Shown here one piece after another: positions 34,864-43,698 of a stretch of DNA of 64,000 nucleotides. Numbering within the stretch: the stretch's first letter is position 1; the number at the start of each line of letters is the position of its first letter. The stretch is taken from NCBI RefSeq assembly GCF_006546835.1, contig NZ_VICB01000004.1, positions 403,132-467,131 of the forward strand. The letters run 5' to 3'. Source of the stretch: Actinomyces johnsonii (GTDB lineage Bacteria > Actinomycetota > Actinomycetes > Actinomycetales > Actinomycetaceae). Under the pieces are notes generated by a model that was not told the DNA's origin, did no database searches, and was given only the letters and a program-made list of their open reading frames with translations. The position numbers were made by a program, and so were the translations under genes.

Positions 34864-35922
34864 ATGACCACCTTCTCCCGTCGCAGCCTTCTGGCCACCA
34901 CCGGCGCCATTTCCCTTGCCGGCGTGCTGGCGGCCTGCGCCGACACGGGCACCGACGGCAAGGCCGACGCCGAGTACAACAAGGCCATCAACTCCGGGCC
35001 GGTGGCCGCCGCCGACGTCGTAGCCGCCTCCAGCTGGGCCGCCGCCGTCAAGAAGGCGGGCAAACTCGTCACCGGCGGGACCAAGACCTCCGAGGTGTTC
35101 TCCTGGGAGGACTCCAAGACGAAGAAAATCTCCGGCTTCGATGCGGCCATCGCCCAGGTCCTGGCCCGCTACATCATCGGCGGTGACGACGCCCGCTCCC
35201 TGCTCGAGATCAAGCAGGTCACCTCCGACACGCGTGAGACCGTCCTGGTCAACGGTACAGTCAACGCCGTCGTGGCCACGTACACGATCACCCCGGAACG
35301 AGCCGAGAAGATCGACTTCGCCGGCCCGTACTACGCCTCCAGTCAGGCCATCCTGGTCAAGGCCGACAACAAGGACATCACGGGTGTCGACAGCCTGGCC
35401 GGAGACGTCGCGGTCCAGTCCAACTCCTCATCGGCCTCCGCCCTGAAGAAGTACGCCCCGAACGCGACGGCCAAGCCCTTCGACACCCAGGCCAAGTGCG
35501 TCGCCGCCGTCGAGAGCGGGCAGGTCAAGGCCTACGTCGTGGACCAGTCCCTGCTCAAGAGCGAGGTCCTGTCCAATGACAAGGTCAAGATCGTCGGCAA
35601 CACCTTCGCCGAGGACCCCTACGGCATCGGACTCCCCAAGGACTCCGGTGCCCAGGCCTTCGTCAACACTTTCCTGCAAACGATCGAGTCGGACGGCACC
35701 TGGAAGACCATCTGGGAGGCGACGATCGGCAAATCACTCGGTGGCGATGCGCCCCAGCCGCCGGTCATCGGCTCGGTTCCCGGATCGTCGACCGCCGGTG
35801 CCGAGGGTGCGGTTGGTGCAGAGCAGACTCCCGTTCCCGAGGACACTCCCGCTCCTGAGGACGGCTCCGAGCCGGCGCCTGAGCAGGGCGGTGGCGGTGA
35901 CGAGGCCCCGCAGGAGTCCTGA
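34864..35922 (+). CDS. Family 3 solute-binding lipoprotein of the importer
   Basis: 352 residues. Twin-arginine start (FSRRSLLATTG) and lipobox LAAC at about residues 18-21 mark an exported lipoprotein. Residues 55-300 form the amino-acid binding domain with FSWEDSKTKKISGFDAAIAQ, VNAVVATYTITPERAEKIDFAGPYY and AVESGQVKAYVVD. The last ~50 residues are a Pro/Glu/Gly/Asp-rich acidic tail not usual for this family, probably disordered. AAAGGAA precedes the ATG. It captures the substrate outside the cell for the permeases encoded next. Confidence 0.9.
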   Translation: MTTFSRRSLLATTGAISLAGVLAACADTGTDGKADAEYNKAINSGPVAAADVVAASSWAAAVKKAGKLVTGGTKTSEVFSWEDSKTKKISGFDAAIAQVLARYIIGGDDARSLLEIKQVTSDTRETVLVNGTVNAVVATYTITPERAEKIDFAGPYYASSQAILVKADNKDITGVDSLAGDVAVQSNSSSASALKKYAPNATAKPFDTQAKCVAAVESGQVKAYVVDQSLLKSEVLSNDKVKIVGNTFAEDPYGIGLPKDSGAQAFVNTFLQTIESDGTWKTIWEATIGKSLGGDAPQPPVIGSVPGSSTAGAEGAVGAEQTPVPEDTPAPEDGSEPAPEQGGGGDEAPQES

Positions 35923-36052
35923 ACGGAGCTCGTTGACCAGTCAGGCTCGTTGCGTCGTCGCGGCCCGAGCGGATCCTCCGCAGGACCGCCGACGCGACAG
36001 CCCACAACGTTCACGTCATGATTGACGAACCGAATCCTTCAAGGAGGCGACC

Positions 36053-36712
36053 GTGAGTGCCATCACCGACAATCTCGCTGATATTGGCTCCGGCCTGCTC
36101 ATCACGCTGGTGATCTCCGTACTGTCCTACGCGGGCGGACTAATCCTGGGATCGCTCATGGCCATCCTCCGGGTCGGTCCCATCCCTCCTCTGCGGGCAC
36201 TGGGCGCGGCGTGGGTGACGGTGGCCTGCAACATCCCCAACCTGTGCCTCATGGTGCTGGTCGGCCTGGCGCTTCCCAACGTCGGCATCAGGATTCCACT
36301 GTTCTGGTCGGTGATCGTCGCCCTGGTCTTCTCCTCGTCCGGATTCGTGTGCGAGACGGTGCGCAGCGGAATCAACTCGGTGCCGAAGGGACAGATCGAG
36401 GCCGCGCGCGCATTGGGAATGCCCTTCTGGCTCATCATCCGCGGTATCGTCCTGCCTCAGGCCCTGGCCCGCACGATCCAGCCACTGGTCAATGTCTTCA
36501 TCGCCTGCCTCATCGGCTCCTCGCTGGCTGCAGCGGTCGGCGTCGTTGAGCTGACTGCCGTTACGCAGAGAATCAACCAGGAGCGAGCGGCGGGAGTCAT
36601 CACCTTCCTCACCTCGGGGCTCACCTACCTGGCCATCGCCTTCGCCGCCACGAAGTTCGGCGGGCGTCTTGAGAGACGCCTCGAGTTCATGGGGAAGGAG
36701 GAACGCGCATGA
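36053..36712 (+). CDS. Amino-acid ABC importer permease 1 (GluC-like)
   Basis: 219 residues, about five membrane segments. The inner-membrane EAA loop is present as GQIEAARALGMPFWLIIRGIVLPQALARTI, split here for description: the EAARALG part contacts the ATPase. AAGGAGG lies 7 nt before GTG 36053. Overlaps the second permease by 4 bp. Confidence 0.9.
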   Translation: MSAITDNLADIGSGLLITLVISVLSYAGGLILGSLMAILRVGPIPPLRALGAAWVTVACNIPNLCLMVLVGLALPNVGIRIPLFWSVIVALVFSSSGFVCETVRSGINSVPKGQIEAARALGMPFWLIIRGIVLPQALARTIQPLVNVFIACLIGSSLAAAVGVVELTAVTQRINQERAAGVITFLTSGLTYLAIAFAATKFGGRLERRLEFMGKEERA

Positions 36713-37584
36713 GCTCCGACATCATGCCCATGACGGATCAGCGTCCCGCCAAGCAGCGGGGCAAGGGCTCAGGGGCGACGGACGCGGCGCTGCTCTTCGA
36801 TGAGCCGGGGCCGCGGGGGCGCGTCATGATCGCCATCGGATCAGTTATTGCGGTTCTTGGGATCGTGGCGCTGCTGGGCGCGGTCCTCTACCGACTGGAC
36901 CTTGCGGGCCAGCTCGACTATCCCGAGTGGCGCTACTTCCTGGGGCGCTCGGTGGTCAGTCAGCTTCTGGAAGCCGCCGGCAACACCCTGTCCCTGGGGG
37001 CCGTCGCAGCCGTCCTCACCTTTCCTCTGGGAATCGTCCTGGGCTGGCTCCGCCTGTTGGACAACCGGCCCGTGAGGTGGTTGGTCGGCTTATGGATCGA
37101 TGCCATGCGAGCGGTGCCGATGCTGCTGCTCGTCTACTTCTTCCTGCTAGTGGTTCCGCGTTTCGTGGATGTCTCGGACTTCTGGAAGCTGGCGCTGCCC
37201 ATCATCATGTGCACCTCGGCGACGACGGCGGAGGTCTTCCGCTCAGGCGTCCGGGCCCTGGACCGAGGTCAGACGGAGGCTGCACTGGCGCTGGGAATGA
37301 GCAGATCTCTCACGATGCGTCTCATCCTGGCGCCGCAGGCACTGCGTCTTATGCTCCCGACCCTCATCACACAGATGGTGACCATCATCAAGGGCACCAC
37401 GCTCGCGTACGTGCTCGCCTATCCCGAGCTCATGTACCGCGGTTCCACGATGATCGGTCAGGCGAAGATAGACGCCCACCTGTCCGTCTTCTTCCAGACC
37501 TACGTCATCATCGCCGTCGCCTACGTCATCGTGAACTGGGCTCTGGGAGCGTTGGCGAGGCGCATCGGAGCCCGCACCCGGTGA
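36709..37584 (+). CDS. Amino-acid ABC importer permease 2 (GluD-like)
   Basis: 291 residues. A ~35 residue cytoplasmic N-tail precedes about six membrane segments. The EAA motif reads TEAALALGMS followed by LILAPQALRLMLP. It pairs with the preceding permease to form the heterodimeric channel. Ends 25 bp before the stop of the convergent VOC gene. Confidence 0.9.
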   Translation: MSSDIMPMTDQRPAKQRGKGSGATDAALLFDEPGPRGRVMIAIGSVIAVLGIVALLGAVLYRLDLAGQLDYPEWRYFLGRSVVSQLLEAAGNTLSLGAVAAVLTFPLGIVLGWLRLLDNRPVRWLVGLWIDAMRAVPMLLLVYFFLLVVPRFVDVSDFWKLALPIIMCTSATTAEVFRSGVRALDRGQTEAALALGMSRSLTMRLILAPQALRLMLPTLITQMVTIIKGTTLAYVLAYPELMYRGSTMIGQAKIDAHLSVFFQTYVIIAVAYVIVNWALGALARRIGARTR

Positions 37585-37609
37585 CGGGTGGGGCTCCGAC
37601 GGCCTCGAG

Positions 37610-37996
37610 TCAGGCGAAGCTTGAGGTATCGGTGGCGCACACGCGCAGGCGGTGCCCATCGGGGTCGGTTGCCACAAAGGTGTAGCCGAACTCGAGGAGG
37701 GCCGGTTCCATGAGCATCGGAATGCCCAGGGCCCTCCACCGCGCGTGAAGACTGTCGACGTCGGCTCGCTCGACGTCGCTCAAACTCAGCTCACCCCCGC
37801 CCACATATGGCTCAGCAGCCGGCTCAATCTCATCGGCTGCCTGCAGACCGAGAGTCAAGTCGTCAGACAACTTGAAGACGCTGAAGCCTGGATAGGTCTC
37901 GATCGGTCCATGACCGAGAATTCCGCGGTAGAAGGCGGTGCTCGCCTCGACGTCGGAGGCGTAGAGGATGACGCTGTTGGGAACGAAGACAGTCAT
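37610..37996 (-). CDS. VOC-family (glyoxalase/bleomycin resistance) protein
   Basis: 128 residues, the usual size for a single VOC unit made of two beta-alpha-beta-beta-beta modules: VILYASDVEASTAFYRGILG and FGYTFVATDPDGHRLRV are the two halves. ATG 37996 has GAGGGAG 6 nt upstream, so longer in-frame starts are rejected. Substrate unknown. Divergent from the WYL regulator, which may control it. Confidence 0.85.
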   Translation of the reverse strand: MTVFVPNSVILYASDVEASTAFYRGILGHGPIETYPGFSVFKLSDDLTLGLQAADEIEPAAEPYVGGGELSLSDVERADVDSLHARWRALGIPMLMEPALLEFGYTFVATDPDGHRLRVCATDTSSFA

Positions 37997-38098
37997 GGAG
38001 TACTCCCTCATACTTGTGAGAACGCGACATGCGCTGATAACGACGAGGCTAGAGATGATTGATGCCATCTCCTGTCATGTACGTGTGAGGATCGATCT

Positions 38099-39121
38099 GT
38101 GCGTGCCGATCGTCTGCTTTCCATGATCTGGCTGCTTCGGGCTCACGGCCGTCTATCTGCTTCCGAGCTGGCGCAGCGGCTGGAGGTCTCGCGGCGGACC
38201 GTGCTTCGGGATGTCGAAGCGCTGTCGGCTGCCGGCGTGCCGGTGTGGTGCGAAAGGGGCCCCCACGGGGGAGTGAGGATCGATCCCGGCTTCCACCTGG
38301 ACGTGACGGGGCTGAACCATGAGGAGAGTCGGGCGCTCTTCGCCGGTATCACCGGCTGGGGCGCTGCGCCCCTCGGCCTCGGCGAAGCCCTCGCCTCGGC
38401 TGTCCGCAAGCTGCTCGCCGCCGTCCCCGACAGACATCGGAACCAGTCCATCGACGTGGCCTCGCGCATCGTGGTTGATCCCCAGGGCTGGTTGCCCCTG
38501 CCCGAGAGCGAGCGAGCCGACACCGTCTTCCGTGCAGTTCAGGAAGCAGTCTTCACGCGCCATCGGCTGCGCATGGTGTTCCGGCACAAGTCGAGGGCGA
38601 CGACGCAGGGCGATGTCGACCCGCACGGGCTGGTCGCCGCCGGTCGCAGCTGGTACCTGTGCGCCTCGCACGGCGCCGAGGTCCGCTTCACCAGACTCTC
38701 CCGGATCGAGGCGGCCGAGATCCTCGCCGAGGAGTGCCCTGACGACGCCGGTTTCGACATGACCGCGGCGTGGCGCAAACAGCGTGAGAGGTTTCTTGAA
38801 GGGTTCGAGGCCATCACAGCCACTGCCTGGGTGCGGGACGAGCGGTGGAGCGACGTACGGGAGTGGACGCTGCGCGCAACGACGACCGACACGGATGACG
38901 ACCCTCCTGACGATGACGGATGGACCTGCCTCCGGCTGGAGTTCATGGACCACCTGCACGCCATGACGATTCTTCTACGGCTCGGTCCAGACGCCCACGT
39001 CATCGCCCCCGGGCGCCTGCGCCAGGACCTCATCGACTACCTGAGCCTCATGCTTGCGCAGTACCGGGCTGACGGGACCCGATGCCCTAACGTTGAGGCA
39101 GGGGATCGCATCCCCTCGTGA
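38099..39121 (+). CDS. WYL-domain transcriptional regulator (DeoR-type HTH)
   Basis: 340 residues. The N-terminal HTH (about 1-60: ASELAQRLEVSRRTVLRDVEAL) is followed by a WYL domain with LRMVFRHKS and WYLCASHGAEVRFTRLSRIE, and a C-terminal extension. GTG start after TGAGG. Divergent to the VOC gene by 102 bp, so local autoregulation is likely. The ligand is unknown. Confidence 0.9.
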   Translation: MRADRLLSMIWLLRAHGRLSASELAQRLEVSRRTVLRDVEALSAAGVPVWCERGPHGGVRIDPGFHLDVTGLNHEESRALFAGITGWGAAPLGLGEALASAVRKLLAAVPDRHRNQSIDVASRIVVDPQGWLPLPESERADTVFRAVQEAVFTRHRLRMVFRHKSRATTQGDVDPHGLVAAGRSWYLCASHGAEVRFTRLSRIEAAEILAEECPDDAGFDMTAAWRKQRERFLEGFEAITATAWVRDERWSDVREWTLRATTTDTDDDPPDDDGWTCLRLEFMDHLHAMTILLRLGPDAHVIAPGRLRQDLIDYLSLMLAQYRADGTRCPNVEAGDRIPS

Positions 39122-39138
39122 GATGAAGGAGGCGCTCC

Positions 39139-39741
39139 ATGTCCAATGCCGAGCAGCAGGGCGGTTCCCCCTCGCGGCGTCGAGCCCACATCGACGCCAG
39201 GCTTTCCGAGGCCGTACGTGAACAGCTGGGATCCCTGGGGTACCAGGCGCTGACGATCGAGGGCGTATCCAGACAGTCGGGGGTTGCCAAGACAACGATC
39301 TACCGGCGCTGGCAGTCGAAGGCGGAGATGGTATTCGATCTGGTTATTCACCGCCGTGATGAAGAGGGGATCGCCGACTCCGGCTCTCTGACCGGAGACG
39401 TCGAGGCCCTCGCCGGGCGGGTGGTCGACCTCATCGCCGCCGAACCCGGTAAGAGCACGCTTCCAGGACTGCTGGCCGACATGGCCGGTGATCCCGACCT
39501 GACTGCAAGGCTGCAGCAGAGTGTCGTCGCTGCTGTGCGTGCAGACATCGAGGTCATGGTCGACCGCGCGATTTCCCGAGGGGAGGTGCGGGCGGGAGCC
39601 GACGTAGACGGGCTGTATGCGGCGCTGCTCGGTGTGCCGTACGTGCATGTGCACCTTCTCGGTCGGGTGCGCCCCGAACTGCTCCGAGAAGAGCTTTCGG
39701 AGGTCCTTCTGACGCTTCTGGGAGCCGCTCGGAGAGACTGA
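39139..39741 (+). CDS. TetR-family transcriptional regulator
   Basis: 200 residues. HTH at about 15-60 with LTIEGVSRQSGVAKTTIYRRW, followed by an all-helical ligand domain containing GLLADMAGDPDLTARLQ, as in the TetR_C_11-like group. AAGGAGG precedes the ATG. It is directly upstream of a long palindrome and the quinone oxidoreductase gene, its probable target. Confidence 0.9.
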   Translation: MSNAEQQGGSPSRRRAHIDARLSEAVREQLGSLGYQALTIEGVSRQSGVAKTTIYRRWQSKAEMVFDLVIHRRDEEGIADSGSLTGDVEALAGRVVDLIAAEPGKSTLPGLLADMAGDPDLTARLQQSVVAAVRADIEVMVDRAISRGEVRAGADVDGLYAALLGVPYVHVHLLGRVRPELLREELSEVLLTLLGAARRD

Positions 39742-39765
39742 ATCCCGGGTGCGGATCTGCCTATG

Positions 39766-39823
39766 GTCCTCCTCTTCCTGTTGCGCTACGCTACGTAGCG
39801 TAGCGCAACAGGAAGAGGAGGAC
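39766..39823. repeat. 58-bp perfect palindrome upstream of the quinone oxidoreductase
   Basis: Arms of 29 bp with no spacer and no mismatch, centred between 39794 and 39795 (core TACGCTAC|GTAGCGTA). The right arm contains the AGGAAGAGGAGG ribosome-binding site of the gene that starts at 39827, so in RNA the hairpin would hide it. It also ends the TetR gene's transcript and has the symmetry of an operator. Terminator, operator and translational switch are all possible. Confidence 0.9.
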
Positions 39824-39826
39824 GTC

Positions 39827-40783
39827 ATGGTTGCACAGAACACAATGCGGGCGGTGCAGTTCCGCTCTTACGGTGCTCCGGAGGTACTTGAGGTGGGAGT
39901 GGCCGAGATTCCGAGTCCCGGCCCCAAGGAGATCGTTGTCGAGGTCGCCGCCTTCAGTGTCAACGCCGTTGACCTTCTGACCAGGCGGGGAAAGATGTGT
40001 CTACTCGACGGGATGGGGTTCCCAAAAGGTACGGGCGTGGATTTCGCGGGGCTCGTGCACGCGGTTGGGGATCAGGTCGGGAAGCCGGTGCTGGGGCGCC
40101 GAGTCTGGGGCTATTTGGGGATGAGGCCTCCCGGCCGTACGGCTGCTGGGGCGCAGTACGTGCGAGTCCGGTCCGACCGCCTCGCCCCTGCTCCTGATGG
40201 GGTCCCGCTCGCGGAGGCCGCGGCTCTGCCTCTCGCAGGCTTGACGGCCGTGCAGGCGCTCCGCCCCCTTGAGCTCCGTCGAGGGAATCGAGTGCTGGTG
40301 GTGGGGGGAAACGGTGGCGTCGGTTCCACGGTGGTTCAGGTAGCCCGCATCATGGGCGCAGAGGTGGATGCCGTCGTCGGCGTCCGCAGCGATGTGGCGG
40401 TCAGCGCTGGAGCGCAGCAGGTCTTCAACTACCACGATCTGAAGCCGTCGGATATTCCCGGGCGCTACGACGTCGTCATCGACACTGCGGGCGCCGATGC
40501 TCTCGCCTACCGAAGGCTGCTCAAGCCCGGAGGGCGCATGACGGCCATTGCTCCCGGAGCCTTCTGGGACATCGTCACGTCTATGCTCTCGCCGGGGCCG
40601 ATGATCCGGATGGTGTCGGGAAAACCGAGCGTGAAGGACCTGGTGTGGCTCGCTGCGCGGGTGGACTCCGGGGAACTCAAGCCGCTGATCGCTTCAACCT
40701 ATCCGCTTGACCGGGTTGCGGATGCTCACCGCGACGCCGAGAGTCTGTCGGCGGCGGGAAAGCGCGTCGTCCTGGTGCAGTGA
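39827..40783 (+). CDS. NADPH:quinone oxidoreductase-type MDR protein
   Basis: 318 residues, zinc-free medium-chain dehydrogenase. MRAVQFRSYGAPEVLEV opens the GroES-like domain; VLVVGGNGGVGSTVVQVARIMGA is the Rossmann NADP-binding site; no structural-zinc cysteine cluster is present. ATG 39827 has GGAGG 5 nt upstream; the frame is open back to 39749 but would translate the palindrome. Probably reduces quinones or enones under stress, under control of the preceding TetR. Confidence 0.9.
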   Translation: MVAQNTMRAVQFRSYGAPEVLEVGVAEIPSPGPKEIVVEVAAFSVNAVDLLTRRGKMCLLDGMGFPKGTGVDFAGLVHAVGDQVGKPVLGRRVWGYLGMRPPGRTAAGAQYVRVRSDRLAPAPDGVPLAEAAALPLAGLTAVQALRPLELRRGNRVLVVGGNGGVGSTVVQVARIMGAEVDAVVGVRSDVAVSAGAQQVFNYHDLKPSDIPGRYDVVIDTAGADALAYRRLLKPGGRMTAIAPGAFWDIVTSMLSPGPMIRMVSGKPSVKDLVWLAARVDSGELKPLIASTYPLDRVADAHRDAESLSAAGKRVVLVQ

Positions 40784-40801
40784 CGCCGGTGAGGCCGGCT
40801 G

Positions 40802-41260
40802 CTACGGCCTGTTGCCGGCCGCAACCGAAGAAGCTCGAAGAAGGGCGGGCAGGAGCCTGTCCAGGGCCTGCAGGTCGGCGGGGGAGAGGTGCTTGTGCAG
40901 CTCGACGTCGAGTTTCTTGGCGGCATCGGTGGCGAGCCGCAGTAACTGGCGTCCCTCGTCTGTGATTTCGACGACCTGTACCCGACGGTCGGTCTGACTG
41001 CGCGTCCTGCGCACAGCGCCGATGTTGGCGAGCTGGTCGACCAGTGACACCACCAGGCTCGGGGCGACACCGAGCTGTGCGGCGATCTCTCGTTGAGAAC
41101 TCGCTTGGTCGGCGTCGACGACGGCGAGCAGGCCCACCTGCTTGTGGGTCAGGCCGGTGTGCTGGATGAGCAGTGAGAACGATCGGGTGATCTGGGCTCC
41201 TGCGACACCGAGCTGGAAGCACGTCGAGGACATGATCGCGCGACCATCTTCTCTTCCCAT
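40802..41260 (-). CDS. MarR-family transcriptional regulator
   Basis: 152 residues. Winged helix at about 40-110: LTHKQVGLLAVVDAD, QREIAAQLGVAPSLVVSLVDQLANIGAV and the wing RTRSQTDRRVQVVEITDEG. TACCGT lies 7 nt before the ATG (leaderless). Convergent with the oxidoreductase and divergent from the small membrane protein gene, with which it shares a palindromic operator. Confidence 0.9.
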   Translation of the reverse strand: MGREDGRAIMSSTCFQLGVAGAQITRSFSLLIQHTGLTHKQVGLLAVVDADQASSQREIAAQLGVAPSLVVSLVDQLANIGAVRRTRSQTDRRVQVVEITDEGRQLLRLATDAAKKLDVELHKHLSPADLQALDRLLPALLRASSVAAGNRP

Positions 41261-41267
41261 GACGTCA

Positions 41268-41299
41268 ACGGTACACTACAGAATGATTCAGTTCTGAAT
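41268..41299. promoter_or_regulatory. Overlapping divergent promoters and MarR operator
   Basis: The minus-strand -10 TACCGT (41273-41268) overlaps the plus-strand -10 TACACT (41272-41277). Just downstream on the plus strand is a perfect inverted repeat ATTCA-GTTC-TGAAT (41286-41299) flanked by AATGAT on both sides, a likely MarR site. Confidence 0.5.
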
Positions 41300-41319
41300 G
41301 ATGTGAGGGAGTGATCCTC

Positions 41320-41670
41320 ATGCCATGGTGGCTCTCGCTGCTGAATTCGTCACTGGGAATCATCTCAGCAGGGTTCGGTGTCGTCGCGGTGATCCGTCCG
41401 CAGACGCTCGCCCCTTCCGGGTGCGGCGAGCCCGGAAGGCGTTTCTATCCGGCGATGTACGCAGCCCGGAGCGTTCCGCTCGGACTGCTGGTCGCTGCCG
41501 TTGCCTGGTTGGCTCCTGCCCAGTCGCTGACCTTGCTCGTCCTGGTTGCAGCGGCGGCCGCTCAGCTCGCAGACGTCGCTATCGGTGTGGTGCACCGCGT
41601 GCCGGGAATGGTGGTGTTTCCTCTTGCTGTTGCCGTTCTCCATCTGGCCGGTGCGACTTATCTGCTATGA
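41320..41670 (+). CDS. Small four-helix membrane protein (DUF4267-like)
   Basis: 116 residues with four membrane segments. The FYPAMYAARSVPLGLLVA region resembles DUF4267-type small proteins that often sit beside MarR/TetR regulators. ATG 41320 is preceded by GAGGGAG; GTG 41311 is an alternative. Function unknown; probably repressed by the divergent MarR. Confidence 0.7.
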   Translation: MPWWLSLLNSSLGIISAGFGVVAVIRPQTLAPSGCGEPGRRFYPAMYAARSVPLGLLVAAVAWLAPAQSLTLLVLVAAAAAQLADVAIGVVHRVPGMVVFPLAVAVLHLAGATYLL

Positions 41671-41973
41671 GGGCGTAGGTGCAAAATTTGAGATGTACCA
41701 CCGCTGCCAGGGCGTCTCTGCTGCCCGTGGGTGGTATGTGTCTCGGATGAAATTCAGTGCGCTGACCGGGTCCATTCCGTCAAGTATCGCAATGCAGGCG
41801 AGTTCGGTGCCTGATCGTCCCACACCCCCGCGGCATGCTGTGTGGTTCGGCGAGTTCCTGCTTGTTTTGTAGTAGCGGATAGGTCGCCCCCTTATTCGTG
41901 CACCGGAAGGGAAAGCAATGACGCCTGATTCGTGTTTGTCCCACTGTCTGATAAAGGTGTTTCTTTTGCTCAT
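41665..41973 (-). pseudogene. Tyrosine-phosphatase-like remnant with internal deletion
   Basis: 102 residues. The start (SGVIAFPSGARIRGRPIR) and the end (ACRGGVGRSGTELACIAIL, YHPRAAETPWQRWYI) match the two ends of an actinobacterial family of small protein-tyrosine phosphatases, with an intact CX5R loop. The ~60 residues that normally lie between, including the segment with the general acid, are missing. It could be a decayed gene or a minimal form. Base composition is lower in GC than its neighbours, and the gene overlaps the end of the convergent membrane protein gene by 6 bp. Confidence 0.6.
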
Positions 41974-42027
41974 GATGCCCCTGACGCAATGTGTGTTTTT
42001 AAGAGAATGCAAGAACAGTAAGTCGTG

Positions 42028-43698
42028 TCAGGAGGGCATGTCGCGGCGGGTGTAGGAGGTCAGACCGATCGCGATACCGACGAGGCCGATCACGGTCTGG
42101 ACGGCCAAGGGCTTCCAGTCGGGGGAGCCGACGACGTCGAGATGGTGCCCGAGGACGCTGAGGTCCTTGGCCCAGTCCTTGAGCTCGACGAGCCCTCCGA
42201 AGAACTGAGCGAAGGCGCTCCACGTCACCACCGCCCAGGACAAGCCGACCAGTCGTGGCGCCAGGCCCACGAGGCCCGCCGCTATCCCGATGGCCGCCAC
42301 CATGCCCGGCATCTGGCTCACTGTGAACACGAAGGCCCGCGCCACGGCGTGGTCGTCCGTGAGCTGGACGGCTGTTGTCGCCGCCAGAACTGCCGCCGAG
42401 ATGACCAGCAGGATGGCCGATTCGATCATGGCGCCGAGAACCTGTGAGAGGAACAAACGGCTGCGGCTGACTCCGGTAGCAAGCTCGACCTCCACCAGGC
42501 CCGCGTGTTCCAGGCCCGCCAACCGGTTCATCCTGCGCACTGCCGCCACGGCCACGAGCAGCACCGTTACCACCGTCAGCAGGGACATGAACTGCTCCAC
42601 TGCGGACCCCGAGGCCATCTTGCCGACATAGGACGCCGTCGGAGAGTCTGGGGCGAGGAGATCGTTGACGCTTCCCGACACCGAGCCGTACAGGGCCGCA
42701 AGACCCGTCGAGGCCAGAGCCCAGCCCAGAGCGCCGCGCCGGGATAGGCGAGTGAGCAGATCCATGTGACCGCGCAGCCTCCACCTGCGTCGAGAGGCGC
42801 TGCGGTCGGGTAGGTAGCTGTCCAGGTACTCGCGGTGCGCGGCCAACGCCGCCGCCACGATGACCAAGGCGATGGCAATGACGCCGCACACCGCCAGCAC
42901 CGCGAACCGGTCATCGGAGTAGGGCCGCACGAGGTCGCGCCACCCCAGGGGGGAGAGCCACCTCAGCCAGTTGGAGCTGCTGCCCTCGGCGACCTGGTCG
43001 GCGGCCACCCGCATACCGAAGGCGAGTGCGAGCACGATCATGGACAGGCTTCGAGCCTGACCGACCTGCCGTCCCAGCTGGGAGGCCACTGCCGCAAGGG
43101 CGGAGAACGCCCAGCCTACGACGCACACCGTCCCGGCCAGCGCCCAGGCTCCGGAGACGGTCAGCTCTTCGATGTTCTTGGCCTGCCAGGTCAGAATGCC
43201 TCCGGCCCCCGCAGACAAGGCGCCGACCGCCGCCCACACCAGGGCCACCGGCACGAGAAAGGGAACCGCCCTGCCCGCACCCGCGGCGCGCAGGATCTCG
43301 ACGAGTCCCTCGTCCTCATCCGCCCGCAGTACCCGGCAGGTCAGCAGAATCGCCATGAGAGCGGTGCATATCAGCAGGAAGGTCCCGGTCTCCCACTGAA
43401 GGAGTTGACCGAGCCGGCCGGGTGTGGGCACGTAGCCGTAGAGCAGTCGCGTTGCCGGAGACTTGCGCATCTGTTCGATGAGCACGGTCCGGGTCTCCAA
43501 CGAGGGGTAGATGCTCTCATAGCTCGGTGCCGTGACACTGATCAACAACCACAGGGGCAGTACCCAGGCCGCGATCTGCACCCGGAACCGCCTGAGCAGG
43601 ATCTGCAGGCAGGTGCCCCAGCCGGCCAGGGCGCCGCCTGCCTCGGTCCTGTCGGTCAGAATTCTCCTGACCATTGCTGTGCTCTGCGCGGTGCTCAT
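42028..43698 (-). CDS. ABC-2 type exporter permease (polyketide antibiotic type)
   Basis: 556 residues with about twelve membrane segments in two similar halves (RFRVQIAAWVLPLWLLISVTA in the first; RRGALGWALASTGLAALYG in the second), a layout known from actinobacterial TetB/multidrug exporters. RADEDEGLVEILRAAGAGR and AGLEHAGLVEVELATGVSR are the corresponding cytoplasmic loops of each half. Overlaps the ATPase gene by 4 bp. Confidence 0.88.
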   Translation of the reverse strand: MSTAQSTAMVRRILTDRTEAGGALAGWGTCLQILLRRFRVQIAAWVLPLWLLISVTAPSYESIYPSLETRTVLIEQMRKSPATRLLYGYVPTPGRLGQLLQWETGTFLLICTALMAILLTCRVLRADEDEGLVEILRAAGAGRAVPFLVPVALVWAAVGALSAGAGGILTWQAKNIEELTVSGAWALAGTVCVVGWAFSALAAVASQLGRQVGQARSLSMIVLALAFGMRVAADQVAEGSSSNWLRWLSPLGWRDLVRPYSDDRFAVLAVCGVIAIALVIVAAALAAHREYLDSYLPDRSASRRRWRLRGHMDLLTRLSRRGALGWALASTGLAALYGSVSGSVNDLLAPDSPTASYVGKMASGSAVEQFMSLLTVVTVLLVAVAAVRRMNRLAGLEHAGLVEVELATGVSRSRLFLSQVLGAMIESAILLVISAAVLAATTAVQLTDDHAVARAFVFTVSQMPGMVAAIGIAAGLVGLAPRLVGLSWAVVTWSAFAQFFGGLVELKDWAKDLSVLGHHLDVVGSPDWKPLAVQTVIGLVGIAIGLTSYTRRDMPS

